IMG/VR virus record: IMGVR_UViG_3300049825_000186
Coordinates: 1-26,036 of that record
DNA length: 26,036 nt
Origin: a virus
Direction: 5' to 3' (one strand)
The translations under genes were made by a program, and so were the position numbers. This document shows, in pieces, positions 14,878-22,091 of the stretch. How positions within the stretch are numbered: position 1 is the stretch's first letter; the number at the start of each line of letters is the position of its first letter. The notes below the pieces were generated by a model. The model saw only the letters and a list, made by a program, of their open reading frames with translations. It had not been told where the DNA came from and made no database searches.

Positions 14878-15972
14878 TTAGACGCGCCCGGCAAGCATCG
14901 TTCGCACGCGGCTTGTGAGGTCGTCTCTCAGGCTTGCCGGACGGTCGGCCTTGCGGCCCTCGGCGGCGGGGAGGGTGCCGGCGACGGAACCCGAAGCAGA
15001 GCGCGCCTTGGTCAGTTCTTGCGTTCTGACTTGGGTTTGAGCCTGGGCTTGTTGGGCAGATTGTTCCGCGAGGATTTTCTGCCGTGTCCCTGGGTTAGCC
15101 CAAATGACGCGCTCGTAAATCTGTTTGAGGTCGGGCTGACGGCCTTGCGCTTTCTCGAAACCGATCTCGCGCATGATGTCGTCAGCGACTTCCTCGAAAT
15201 ACTTGTTGGCCGGGTCGGTGCGGAACTTCGTCACCTGCTCCTGTGCCGCGCGCAGTTTCTCGTTGCGCTGCGCTTCCAGTAATTGATCAACGCGGGGGTC
15301 GCGGAATTGCTGCTGCGGTTGCTGCTGTTGCTGGCCCTGTGGCACCTGGGCGCCGTTCGGGTTGACGCCCAGCTTCGTTAGCGCACTTACCAGCGTCTTA
15401 ACCGCCGATCCGTGATCGAGCCCCACGGCCTGCATCGCCGCAATGAGCCCATCGGGCGGGCTCTCGTACATCTTCGTCTCGACCGCGTGCATCCGGTCCA
15501 GCACTTCGGGGAGCGTGGTCCCGTTCTCCAGTGCCGTCTCGTGCCACCTCTTGAGCCCGCCGTAATTCTGGTGGAGCTGGTCGGCCTGCGTCTCGCGTTC
15601 CGTCACGTAGGCGCGCTGTTCCGGCGTCATCGCGGCCCACAGCGAGGCCTTGTCCGCACCCCAAGCCTTGGGCATGTCGGCGGGGCGTTCGATCTTGGCC
15701 GGCGCGATCGGTTGCGGCTGTGACGGGTCGAGGCCGTTCGGTGTTGGCGCTTTCTCGACCGGCGCGAATTTCCCCGTTGCCGGGTCGCGTGCGCGGTCGC
15801 GTAGGCCCTTGATACCGGCTTCTAGGCTGTCACGGAGCGACGGCCCCTTGTCGGCTTTCGGTTCTGGCGTGGTTGTCGTGTTTAGCGGCTTCTCGGACTC
15901 AAGAAGCGGTAGCGTAGGGAGAGGCGCAGGCGTCGGCTGCTCAACCGCGAGGCTGAGTTGTTCGTCTTCCAT
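14878..15972 (-). CDS. Capsid scaffolding protein
   Basis: This 364 aa protein is of low complexity and mainly helical. It has a Pro/Glu/Lys-rich N-terminus, a recognised-looking middle (MPKAWGADKASLWAAMTPEQ, about 99-118) that is common in podovirus scaffolds, a polyglutamine stretch (about 214-222) and a highly charged C-terminal half ending in RTMLAGRV. It would assemble inside the procapsid and leave before packaging. It lies directly upstream of the capsid gene. No protease motif is seen in it. Confidence 0.82.
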   Translation of the reverse strand: MEDEQLSLAVEQPTPAPLPTLPLLESEKPLNTTTTPEPKADKGPSLRDSLEAGIKGLRDRARDPATGKFAPVEKAPTPNGLDPSQPQPIAPAKIERPADMPKAWGADKASLWAAMTPEQRAYVTERETQADQLHQNYGGLKRWHETALENGTTLPEVLDRMHAVETKMYESPPDGLIAAMQAVGLDHGSAVKTLVSALTKLGVNPNGAQVPQGQQQQQPQQQFRDPRVDQLLEAQRNEKLRAAQEQVTKFRTDPANKYFEEVADDIMREIGFEKAQGRQPDLKQIYERVIWANPGTRQKILAEQSAQQAQAQTQVRTQELTKARSASGSVAGTLPAAEGRKADRPASLRDDLTSRVRTMLAGRV

Positions 15973-15984
15973 GGGGAGCGATCC

Positions 15985-16404
15985 TTACGGGGCAGTAAAG
16001 CGGCGCGAGCCGCCGAAATGATCCACCGCAACCCGCTTGCGCCGGTTGGGAGAATCTAAAGCTTGGAGTTTCTCGCTAAGCTCTTTGCGCAGGCTCACGC
16101 GCTCATCATTGTTGAGCCGGAATTTCTTGGGTTTAGGGCGGGGCAACGTCTCTTTGCTGCCCAGGATTTCGCACCCAGCCGCCTTCACCGCGCGGTAATA
16201 GTCCGCCTTGCTCGTGTAGGTCCGCCCGTCTGCGGGGCACTCAAGAGCGCCGCCAGGCAGTTCGTCGCTGATAACAGCGGGACACGGTAGGTCAGACCGA
16301 GCAACGCCCAGGTGGCGCTTGTAATGGCCCATGCACGCAGACGGCCAGGGCTCGTCCATGTCGTGCCATTCGGGGCAAACCGTGCATTTGCGGGAGCGGG
16401 GCAT
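15985..16404 (-). CDS. Small Cys/His-rich protein, probable zinc finger (139 aa)
   Basis: The start is taken as ATG at 16404, which overlaps the upstream stop (TAATG); a longer reading frame to 16491 would lie inside the upstream gene. C7-x2-C10, H13 and C24-x2-H27-x3-H31 form a likely zinc site. The rest is basic, with KADYYRAVKAAGCEILG and a Lys/Arg/Pro stretch (RPKPKKFRLNNDERVSL). Proteins of this kind occur between portal and scaffold genes in related phages. A role in DNA or RNA binding is likely from the charge, but not proven. Confidence 0.65.
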   Translation of the reverse strand: MPRSRKCTVCPEWHDMDEPWPSACMGHYKRHLGVARSDLPCPAVISDELPGGALECPADGRTYTSKADYYRAVKAAGCEILGSKETLPRPKPKKFRLNNDERVSLRKELSEKLQALDSPNRRKRVAVDHFGGSRRFTAP

Positions 16405-16994
16405 TAGGCGGCGCGGACGAATATCGCGGGCGGGATGCCGTTCGCGTATGTCAGAGCAGGCGCGGTTGACGGGAGAACATATGTTCCCCAAGTTCCGATC
16501 ACCTGATCATTCAAGATGGCGGCAACGCCGGTCGTGATGTCGCCGTCGCTGTCGCCAGCCCAAAACGTCTGTTGGTTTGCACCAGCCGCAAAGCCTCTGA
16601 ACGTGGGCTGCGTTCCCGTTGCACCGCCGTTGCGATGCGACACCGCGCAAAGCCAAACGAACCCGGCAGGAAGTGTTGCGGCAACCGTTGCCGAAAAATC
16701 ACCTGTGCCGGTCCCGACCGTGACCTTGCCACCATCAACGATCAGAGCACCAGGAACGCCGTTCAAGTTGGCATACGCACCGAACTGGACCTGCGTCTGC
16801 GCATCGCCCGCGCCGGTCGAGATATTGTAGCCGATGCGGTCGATGCGCGTTGGCTGCGGAACATAAAACAGCATGAAGTAGAGGCGAGATTCGGTCGCCA
16901 ATTGCGTCCCGCTCGCCCCGAGGTTGCTCGTGTAAAAGCGGCCAGTGACAAGGCCGGGATGAGCGCCAGCCGCGCTGATAAGGACCGCGCTCAT
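16404..16994 (-). CDS. Beta-rich virion protein, possibly head or tail fibre (196 aa)
   Basis: The sequence is dominated by Gly, Ala, Thr and aromatic residues (TRIDRIGYNISTGAGDAQTQ; FVWLCAVSHRNGGATGTQPT), with no membrane segment and no enzyme motif. It reads as a jelly-roll or fibre-tip type protein. Upstream it joins the 101 aa gene (stop directly followed by ATG), and downstream it overlaps the zinc-finger gene by one base. Its location between portal and scaffold is unusual for a tail fibre and fits a head-associated fibre or spike better. Unrecognised family. Confidence 0.6.
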   Translation of the reverse strand: MSAVLISAAGAHPGLVTGRFYTSNLGASGTQLATESRLYFMLFYVPQPTRIDRIGYNISTGAGDAQTQVQFGAYANLNGVPGALIVDGGKVTVGTGTGDFSATVAATLPAGFVWLCAVSHRNGGATGTQPTFRGFAAGANQQTFWAGDSDGDITTGVAAILNDQVIGTWGTYVLPSTAPALTYANGIPPAIFVRAA

Positions 16995-17300
16995 TTATTT
17001 AGGGTCCTGATAACGGCCAAGCCGAACGATGACGGCGGCAGATGGTGTCCCGCTCGCCAACTGAGCCCGAACTCGCATGGCTTGGCTTATCGCAATCGGA
17101 CCCTGCACGCCGTTCGCTGAGAACGGGTTTCCCACATTCACATACGTCGCATTATCGGGCAGCAATGCCTGCAACTGCCAAACGCCCGTACCCCAGTTCG
17201 AGGACACGTAATCCATGTTGTACAGACCGCCTTCGACCCCCGTGGCCGAGCCCGTTGCGGTGCTGCCTAACGAGGTAAGCGGATAGACCAAATCTTGCAT
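16995..17300 (-). CDS. Small beta-rich virion protein (101 aa)
   Basis: I do not recognise this protein. It has strands such as GLYNMDYVSSNWGTGVWQLQ and AMRVRAQLASGTPSAAVIV with little charge, like small head-fibre or decoration proteins. A GAGG box lies about nine bases before the ATG. A 110-base untranslated gap separates it from the portal gene upstream, and its stop lies directly before the ATG of the 196 aa gene. It may pair with that gene as base and tip of a head appendage (inference). Confidence 0.55.
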   Translation of the reverse strand: MQDLVYPLTSLGSTATGSATGVEGGLYNMDYVSSNWGTGVWQLQALLPDNATYVNVGNPFSANGVQGPIAISQAMRVRAQLASGTPSAAVIVRLGRYQDPK

Positions 17301-17366
17301 TGTTGAATCCTCGGTGAAATTGACCGGAGCGAGGCTCTAGTTCGGTCGGTTATGCGTAAGGATGCG

Positions 17367-17395
17367 CCCGCCCAGCGCTCGCGTGGGACGGCGGG
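17367..17395 (-). terminator. Possible hairpin in the portal to 101 aa gene gap
   Basis: In the 110-base non-coding gap 17301-17410, CCCG/CGGG and CCCA/TGGG form a stem with a 4-base bulge and a 9-base GC-rich loop. There is no T-run on the minus strand, so it is more likely an RNA processing or pausing element than an efficient terminator. Weak evidence. Confidence 0.25.
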
Positions 17396-17410
17396 TTGAC
17401 CGCTCGGGGG

Positions 17411-19411
17411 CTAGTGAAATGCGGGCGGCATGGCCTGACGGGCTTGCGCCGTCATCAACTTTGCCGCCGCGTTGATGTTTCCGTCACGCTCGGCAAGGTC
17501 AAGCTTACGGCCTTCGATCTGCCGGCGGTGCTGCGCATCTTGCGCCTCGCGATCCGCCGCAATGCCCTGCTGCTGTTGCTCGGCTTGCTGCATCTGCGCC
17601 TGTTGCATTTGCTGCATCTGCATCTGTTGGGCTTTCGCCTCGACCGCCTGCACCAGCTCTTGCATTGACGTTTCGATGCGCTCTTCCAATTCCCGACCGG
17701 CCCGAAACCCGCGCGCCAAGAACGTGATCGAATCCCCCACCAACGGAATGAGGGCCTTCGCCATCATTGGATCCATGGTCTGCATCGACATAAGCGGGGC
17801 CATGGCTTGCGTCATCGTGGTCATGAATTCCACGCGGCGCTGCTTCTCGGCGTCCTCGTCCGGCTGGATCGTTGAATCCGTCTCAACGTCCACCAGCACG
17901 TCGCGGGCGAATTGCTGGCGCAGCAACTTGACCCAGCCCGCATCGAGCGGCAGCCCCGTCATGGGGTCGATAGCGGGCTGTTGCGTCACCTGCGGACCTT
18001 GCGGCCCCATCACTTGCTGCATGGCCTGCGCCGGCAGCGAGGTCATCATGGCGAGCTTTTGCGTCGTGTAGTGCTCGGCCACAATCTCCGCGAAGATTTC
18101 GCAACCCTCTTTCGCAAACCGCACGAAGTCGTCGCGCGTGTCCTTGAGGCGGTTGGAGCCATACTGAGCCTTGAGGCTTTGCGCCGTCGCCGTCTCTTGC
18201 GCTTCGGTCTGACCGCGCATTACGTCCGACAGGCCCGTGATCTGATAAATGTCCTCGATGAGCTGCTTACGCAACTGCACGCAGGCTTCGATTGTTTTGA
18301 TGACCTGATCGATCGGCAGATAGACGATCAGGTTTCCGGCACCGCCCTTTTCCGACAACGCCGCCCAATTCGGAACCGGGATGAGCTTGTTCTCGACGCC
18401 CGGCGTCATGGCGCGTTCGACTTCCGCGCGCCCCTCGCCCGATGGGCCGCCCGGGTAGAAGCCGACCAGCTTCAAGCTGTCCGTCAGCTTGTCGATACGG
18501 CGCGTGAGGCGCTGAATTTCTTCGGCCTGGTCCTGGTAGTACACATAGTCAGGCGTCGGGATGATGCTGTCGTTCGATACCGTGCCCAATACGGGCTTCG
18601 GGAACGGCCAGAAGTTCTTGAGGTCGAGCGGCGGCGGCGTGACGGCCAAAGCCTCCCGCGCGTTCTTCGCGATCCAATAGACCGCTTTGCGCGACTTGCA
18701 CCAGATTTGATACACGGTCGCCTGACGTTCATCGTCCGGCGCGTCCTTCTCGGCATAATCGAGCGAGACCCCGGCGCGCTCCATCACATCGTCGCCGAAC
18801 CGCTTCTTCAGCATCTCATCGGTGAAGTACGTTTCACGCCAAGCGCAGTCTACCTCTTCCCAAACCCGCCCCTCGCCGTGCCCGAATTTGGTGAACGGCA
18901 CAAAATGGGCGTTGATCGTTTGCGATGTGATTTGCTGACCGTCGTCCTGCGCTTCGTAGTCGATCCAAATCGTACCACGTGCCGCAAGCAACCGATCCTG
19001 CCGCGCCGCCATGATGGCCTGATGCAACCCACCGTCCGCAATCGCGATATTCGTGGCCCGCTCCAATCCGATGACGGCATTGCGCACGTCTTCGTTGGGC
19101 GTCTGAAACCGGCGCGACACGACGCACTTCGGAGCACGCGAGTAAACCGCAGGCCCCAGCGTCTGCACGTTTGCCCAGAGCACCGGGTATTTGCGCTTGA
19201 TCGCCTGCGTCGGCGTGCTTTCGGTGTCGGCGTACAGCTTCACGATTTTTTCGGCACGAGATAGCCAGCCCGTGCGCTTCTTCTCGTGGCGTTCCACCAC
19301 GGCAAGCCATTTTTTTTGAACGGCCACCAAATCAATTTGGCCGTCTGCGGTGACGGCAGAGCCTTCGCCCCCCTCGCCGCCTTCCATCGCCTGCGCGTAT
19401 TGGTCAGTCAT
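17411..19411 (-). CDS. Portal protein
   Basis: This 666 aa protein is of the podovirus portal type. It would form the dodecameric ring at one capsid vertex through which DNA enters and leaves. Family-like features include an N-terminal wing/stem region (YPVLWANVQTLGPAVYSRAP), the central beta part (TPDYVYYQDQAEEIQRLTRR, about 285-304), the long crown/stem helices with DIYQITGLSDVMRGQTEAQE and TATAQSLKAQYGSNRL. The end is a Met/Gln-rich coiled coil (about 590-620), the likely barrel/crown extension. It overlaps the upstream gene by one base (TAATG). An A8 run lies near codon 31. Upstream terminase and downstream scaffold/capsid genes support the call. Confidence 0.92.
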   Translation of the reverse strand: MTDQYAQAMEGGEGGEGSAVTADGQIDLVAVQKKWLAVVERHEKKRTGWLSRAEKIVKLYADTESTPTQAIKRKYPVLWANVQTLGPAVYSRAPKCVVSRRFQTPNEDVRNAVIGLERATNIAIADGGLHQAIMAARQDRLLAARGTIWIDYEAQDDGQQITSQTINAHFVPFTKFGHGEGRVWEEVDCAWRETYFTDEMLKKRFGDDVMERAGVSLDYAEKDAPDDERQATVYQIWCKSRKAVYWIAKNAREALAVTPPPLDLKNFWPFPKPVLGTVSNDSIIPTPDYVYYQDQAEEIQRLTRRIDKLTDSLKLVGFYPGGPSGEGRAEVERAMTPGVENKLIPVPNWAALSEKGGAGNLIVYLPIDQVIKTIEACVQLRKQLIEDIYQITGLSDVMRGQTEAQETATAQSLKAQYGSNRLKDTRDDFVRFAKEGCEIFAEIVAEHYTTQKLAMMTSLPAQAMQQVMGPQGPQVTQQPAIDPMTGLPLDAGWVKLLRQQFARDVLVDVETDSTIQPDEDAEKQRRVEFMTTMTQAMAPLMSMQTMDPMMAKALIPLVGDSITFLARGFRAGRELEERIETSMQELVQAVEAKAQQMQMQQMQQAQMQQAEQQQQGIAADREAQDAQHRRQIEGRKLDLAERDGNINAAAKLMTAQARQAMPPAFH

Positions 19412-19785
19412 TACGAGAATCCAACCTCGCCCTCGGCTTGGAACGTGAGCGCCGTTGTCGTACCAGCACCGCCCACGAGGAAGTCAGTGGATGCCAACAC
19501 AAGACGCCCAAACCACTCAACATACGAGTTCGCCGCAACGCTTGTGCCGATGCCCATAAATTCGGTACCCGCCGCGTTCGCACCCGTCGCACCGATCCAG
19601 AGCGAGAATGTCGCCGCCGAGCCGGTCTTATTGATGATGCGAATGTGTGACAGGATCAAAACCGGCTGCGTCAGCGTGATACCGACCGGACCGGCAAGCG
19701 ATGTGATCGCGCCGTTCAGGATGTTGGTCGTGAGCGTGGTTGTGAGCGCCACGGGTCCGATGCGGACCAGCTTGTTTTGTGCCAT
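19411..19785 (-). CDS. Beta-rich virion protein (124 aa)
   Basis: The protein has alternating hydrophobic strands (LVRIGPVALTTTLTTNILNG, ILSHIRIINKTGSAATFSLW) and almost no charge. The NKTG-x-AATFSLWIGATG strand-turn pattern is common in small phage virion proteins that make head or tail appendages. It is translationally coupled to the portal (TAATG). Function beyond virion association is unknown; it could be a capsid-fibre or connector subunit. Confidence 0.6.
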   Translation of the reverse strand: MAQNKLVRIGPVALTTTLTTNILNGAITSLAGPVGITLTQPVLILSHIRIINKTGSAATFSLWIGATGANAAGTEFMGIGTSVAANSYVEWFGRLVLASTDFLVGGAGTTTALTFQAEGEVGFS

Positions 19786-19794
19786 GCGAGTTCC

Positions 19795-21252
19795 CTATTC
19801 AAAGAAGCCGTCAACCGCGACGGACCCGCGGAAGATTTCCGTGGCCGTGGCCGTGCCGATCGGCATTTTCAGAATGATGTGCAGGAAGCGGCTTGGCTGA
19901 ACGACCATCGGCGTCCCCGGCGTCCAATTGAAACCGGGTTGGATGGCGCTGATCGCCGCCGCAATCGGGAACGACTGCGAGCCGATCTGCACACGCATCG
20001 GGGTGTAAGGAGCCGCCGTCGCAAGCGAGACCGCCGACGAATTGAATGCGGCACCCCATTGCAGGATCGTGGCCGTGGTCGCAACCGCCGCAACCATGTT
20101 CAACGTTTCGCCGATGCGAATGCCGGTGCAATAGAACGTGTAGGGGCTTGGATTCTGCCAGCCGAATAAGGCGTAGTCGGTTTCGGCACCAGCCACCGCC
20201 GCGAATTGCCATTGGCCGCCGAGCGCCGTGTAACCGGCCGCCGTGTTCGAGAGCGTCGCGCTGGCTGGGGCCGCGCTGTTCGAATAGTTGGCTGTCTGAA
20301 CGTAGCCCGTGGGGCTCGTTAGGCTGTTGAGGCCCATCCCCGACAGGGCGACCACATGCGGCCGCTGCGACCACATATCGGCCAAGAGCACGGAGCAGTG
20401 ATTGACGACGATCTGGGGTGCCGTGCCCGCCGCGCCCGAATTGTAGCAACGGAAGAAGCAGGGAATATGCGTGACCGCGAACAACCGCTGCTGTGACGCG
20501 ACACCCGTACCGGAACCACCCGTGGCACCGCGCTCCATCACCTGCGATGAAAGCAAAACGCCGGTTACGGACGTAATTTGGAACGTGGCCCGGTCGTCTT
20601 CGAGAAATATCTCATACCAGGCGTAATCGGTCGTGGCTGGACCGGTCATCGTCGGCCCGGCACCCTCGGTACCGTTGAACGATAGGATCGGCTGGAGCGA
20701 TCCCGCACCATCGCGCCGGAAGAACGCACCGTTTTGAATAATTGCGGTGGTCGAATCTGATGGCTGACCGAAGCCCCATTCTTCGAAACAGTTGGTCGCG
20801 CCCTGGTAACGGAGCCGCGCCCGGAAGATCAACGACCCGCGCGCGGCAATCGGGAAATGACGGTGCGATACCTCAAGGGCGCCCTGTGCGTTGGTCACGC
20901 TTGAGCCTGAGTTGAGGTTCAGGCCGCTTGCAAGAGATTGAGCCGTGGTGAACGATGCAACCGTTTCAATCCATTGGTTGAGGTTGCGCGTCGTGCCCTC
21001 GAACGCATCCCACAGCATGACCGTATCGTCACCGGCAATCTGTAGCGCGCCAGTTGACGATGCCCGCAGCGTACGCGCGATCTTGTAATCTTTGCCCGCA
21101 TTGATGACGCCGCCGGCCGTCTCGGACACCGCCGCACGGTTTGCAGCCGTTAGCAGGTTGCCGGAGCTGTCATAGAGAGACGCCCGCGCGGCCTTGGAGG
21201 TCGTGTCGATCGTCAGAACGTCAGCCGATGCACCGGACTGGATTTGAGCCAT
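19795..21252 (-). CDS. Large beta-rich virion protein, probable fibre or adhesin (485 aa)
   Basis: The first ~75 residues (GASADVLTIDTTSKAARASLYD) are a short repeat-like start found in phage appendage proteins. Residues about 90-300 look like a lectin-type jelly roll (GSLIFRARLRYQGATNCFEE, YAWYEIFLEDDRATFQITSV). The last ~150 residues form another beta domain (TDYALFGWQNPSPYTFYCTG). No catalytic motif identified. It stands between the collagen-like gene and the 124 aa gene, near the portal rather than near the tail genes, so a head-attached fibre that binds a carbohydrate is plausible (inference). It overlaps the upstream collagen-like gene by one base (TAATG). Confidence 0.65.
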   Translation of the reverse strand: MAQIQSGASADVLTIDTTSKAARASLYDSSGNLLTAANRAAVSETAGGVINAGKDYKIARTLRASSTGALQIAGDDTVMLWDAFEGTTRNLNQWIETVASFTTAQSLASGLNLNSGSSVTNAQGALEVSHRHFPIAARGSLIFRARLRYQGATNCFEEWGFGQPSDSTTAIIQNGAFFRRDGAGSLQPILSFNGTEGAGPTMTGPATTDYAWYEIFLEDDRATFQITSVTGVLLSSQVMERGATGGSGTGVASQQRLFAVTHIPCFFRCYNSGAAGTAPQIVVNHCSVLLADMWSQRPHVVALSGMGLNSLTSPTGYVQTANYSNSAAPASATLSNTAAGYTALGGQWQFAAVAGAETDYALFGWQNPSPYTFYCTGIRIGETLNMVAAVATTATILQWGAAFNSSAVSLATAAPYTPMRVQIGSQSFPIAAAISAIQPGFNWTPGTPMVVQPSRFLHIILKMPIGTATATEIFRGSVAVDGFFE

Positions 21253-22088
21253 TAAGCCGCCACCTGATAGAAGACCTTGCGCTTACCCGTGATCGGGCCG
21301 GGCGCTGCCGCCGCATATACCGTCGCGCTACCCGCCGCCGCCTTGGCCGCGAACGTAATCAAGTCCATTTCCCATTCGTCCGATTGCAGACCGGTTGGCG
21401 CGTTGCCGCTTGGCAAAACCATGACCTTTGACGAAGACCCAATTCCCGCATCGACAATTGAAAATTGCGCGTTCCAAACCGGACTGGAGCCGAAATCGAA
21501 TTCAACCTCTGTCCATGTTGAGCCACCGCCGCCCGCACCCGTGGCGCCTGTCGCACCTGGTGGGCCGCGCTCGCCGTCAACGCCGTCCTCGGCCAAGAAC
21601 CACAACGCCGGACCCATCGGCCCTTGTGCGCCCGTAGCACCGTCAGCGCCGCGAGCCCCAGGCGGACCCATGATGCCGTCTTCGCCATCGGCGCCGTCAT
21701 AACCGATCGGCCCACGCTCGCCCTGCGCGCCTGCGCTGCCGCTCGTCCCTGCCGCGCCTGCTGCGCCCGGAATACCGCGCTCGCCTTCAGGCCCATCTTC
21801 GGCGAGGAAGAACAAGGCGGGTCCCATCGGACCTTGCGCCCCGGTTGCGCCGGCCGCTCCGTCCGAACCGCGTTGGCCGGGAACGAATAGCGGTTCCTCG
21901 AACTCGCTGCCCGCCGCCGCCAATGCAGCAAGCGCAGCACCGACCGCGCCCGCGCTACCTGCCGAACCGCCACCACTCGCCGCCGCAATATCGGCAATCA
22001 ACAGCTTGAGAAGGTAGTTCAGCCAGTATTCCCGATCGCGCCCGCGACCCGGTACGTATAGGTCAATATCGTTTGAACTGACCGTCAC
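21252..22088 (-). CDS. Collagen-like virion protein (278 aa)
   Basis: Residues about 71-188 are Gly-x-y triplets typical of collagen-like phage fibres (GATGAQGPMGP, GERGPPGATG). They are interrupted twice by a non-collagen insert, ALFFLAEDG at 91-99 and ALWFLAEDG at 161-169, spaced 70 residues apart. The N-terminal ~40 residues (with DREYWLNYLLKLL) probably anchor it to the virion, and the C-terminal ~85 residues are a globular beta cap that may nucleate the triple helix. The start is GTG, two codons past the terminase stop. Such proteins form flexible trimeric fibres on heads or tails; the place before the portal suggests a head fibre. Confidence 0.8.
   Translation of the reverse strand: MTVSSNDIDLYVPGRGRDREYWLNYLLKLLIADIAAASGGGSAGSAGAVGAALAALAAAGSEFEEPLFVPGQRGSDGAAGATGAQGPMGPALFFLAEDGPEGERGIPGAAGAAGTSGSAGAQGERGPIGYDGADGEDGIMGPPGARGADGATGAQGPMGPALWFLAEDGVDGERGPPGATGATGAGGGGSTWTEVEFDFGSSPVWNAQFSIVDAGIGSSSKVMVLPSGNAPTGLQSDEWEMDLITFAAKAAAGSATVYAAAAPGPITGKRKVFYQVAA
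21567..21848 (-). repeat. Two in-frame copies of a collagen/insert unit
   Basis: Copy 1 covers 21777-21848 and copy 2 covers 21567-21638, 210 bases (70 codons) apart. Both encode ATGAQGPMGPAL, an aromatic residue, FLAEDG and then a GERG. They differ at a few residues and at several synonymous bases, which points to an old internal duplication kept under protein-level selection. Confidence 0.75.
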
Positions 22089-22091
22089 AGG

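Noticed and set aside
17912-19264. Plus-strand ORF of 450 aa
   Set aside because: It is the mirror of the portal gene in GC-rich DNA, with Arg-rich composition and no ribosome site.
19310-19317. A8 run near the portal start as a slippery frameshift site
   Set aside because: The portal frame is intact across it, and the alternative frame gives an Arg-rich product without family features.
21567-21848. CRISPR-like or tandem DNA repeat
   Set aside because: The two units encode collagen triplets in frame and differ at synonymous bases; there are no spacers.
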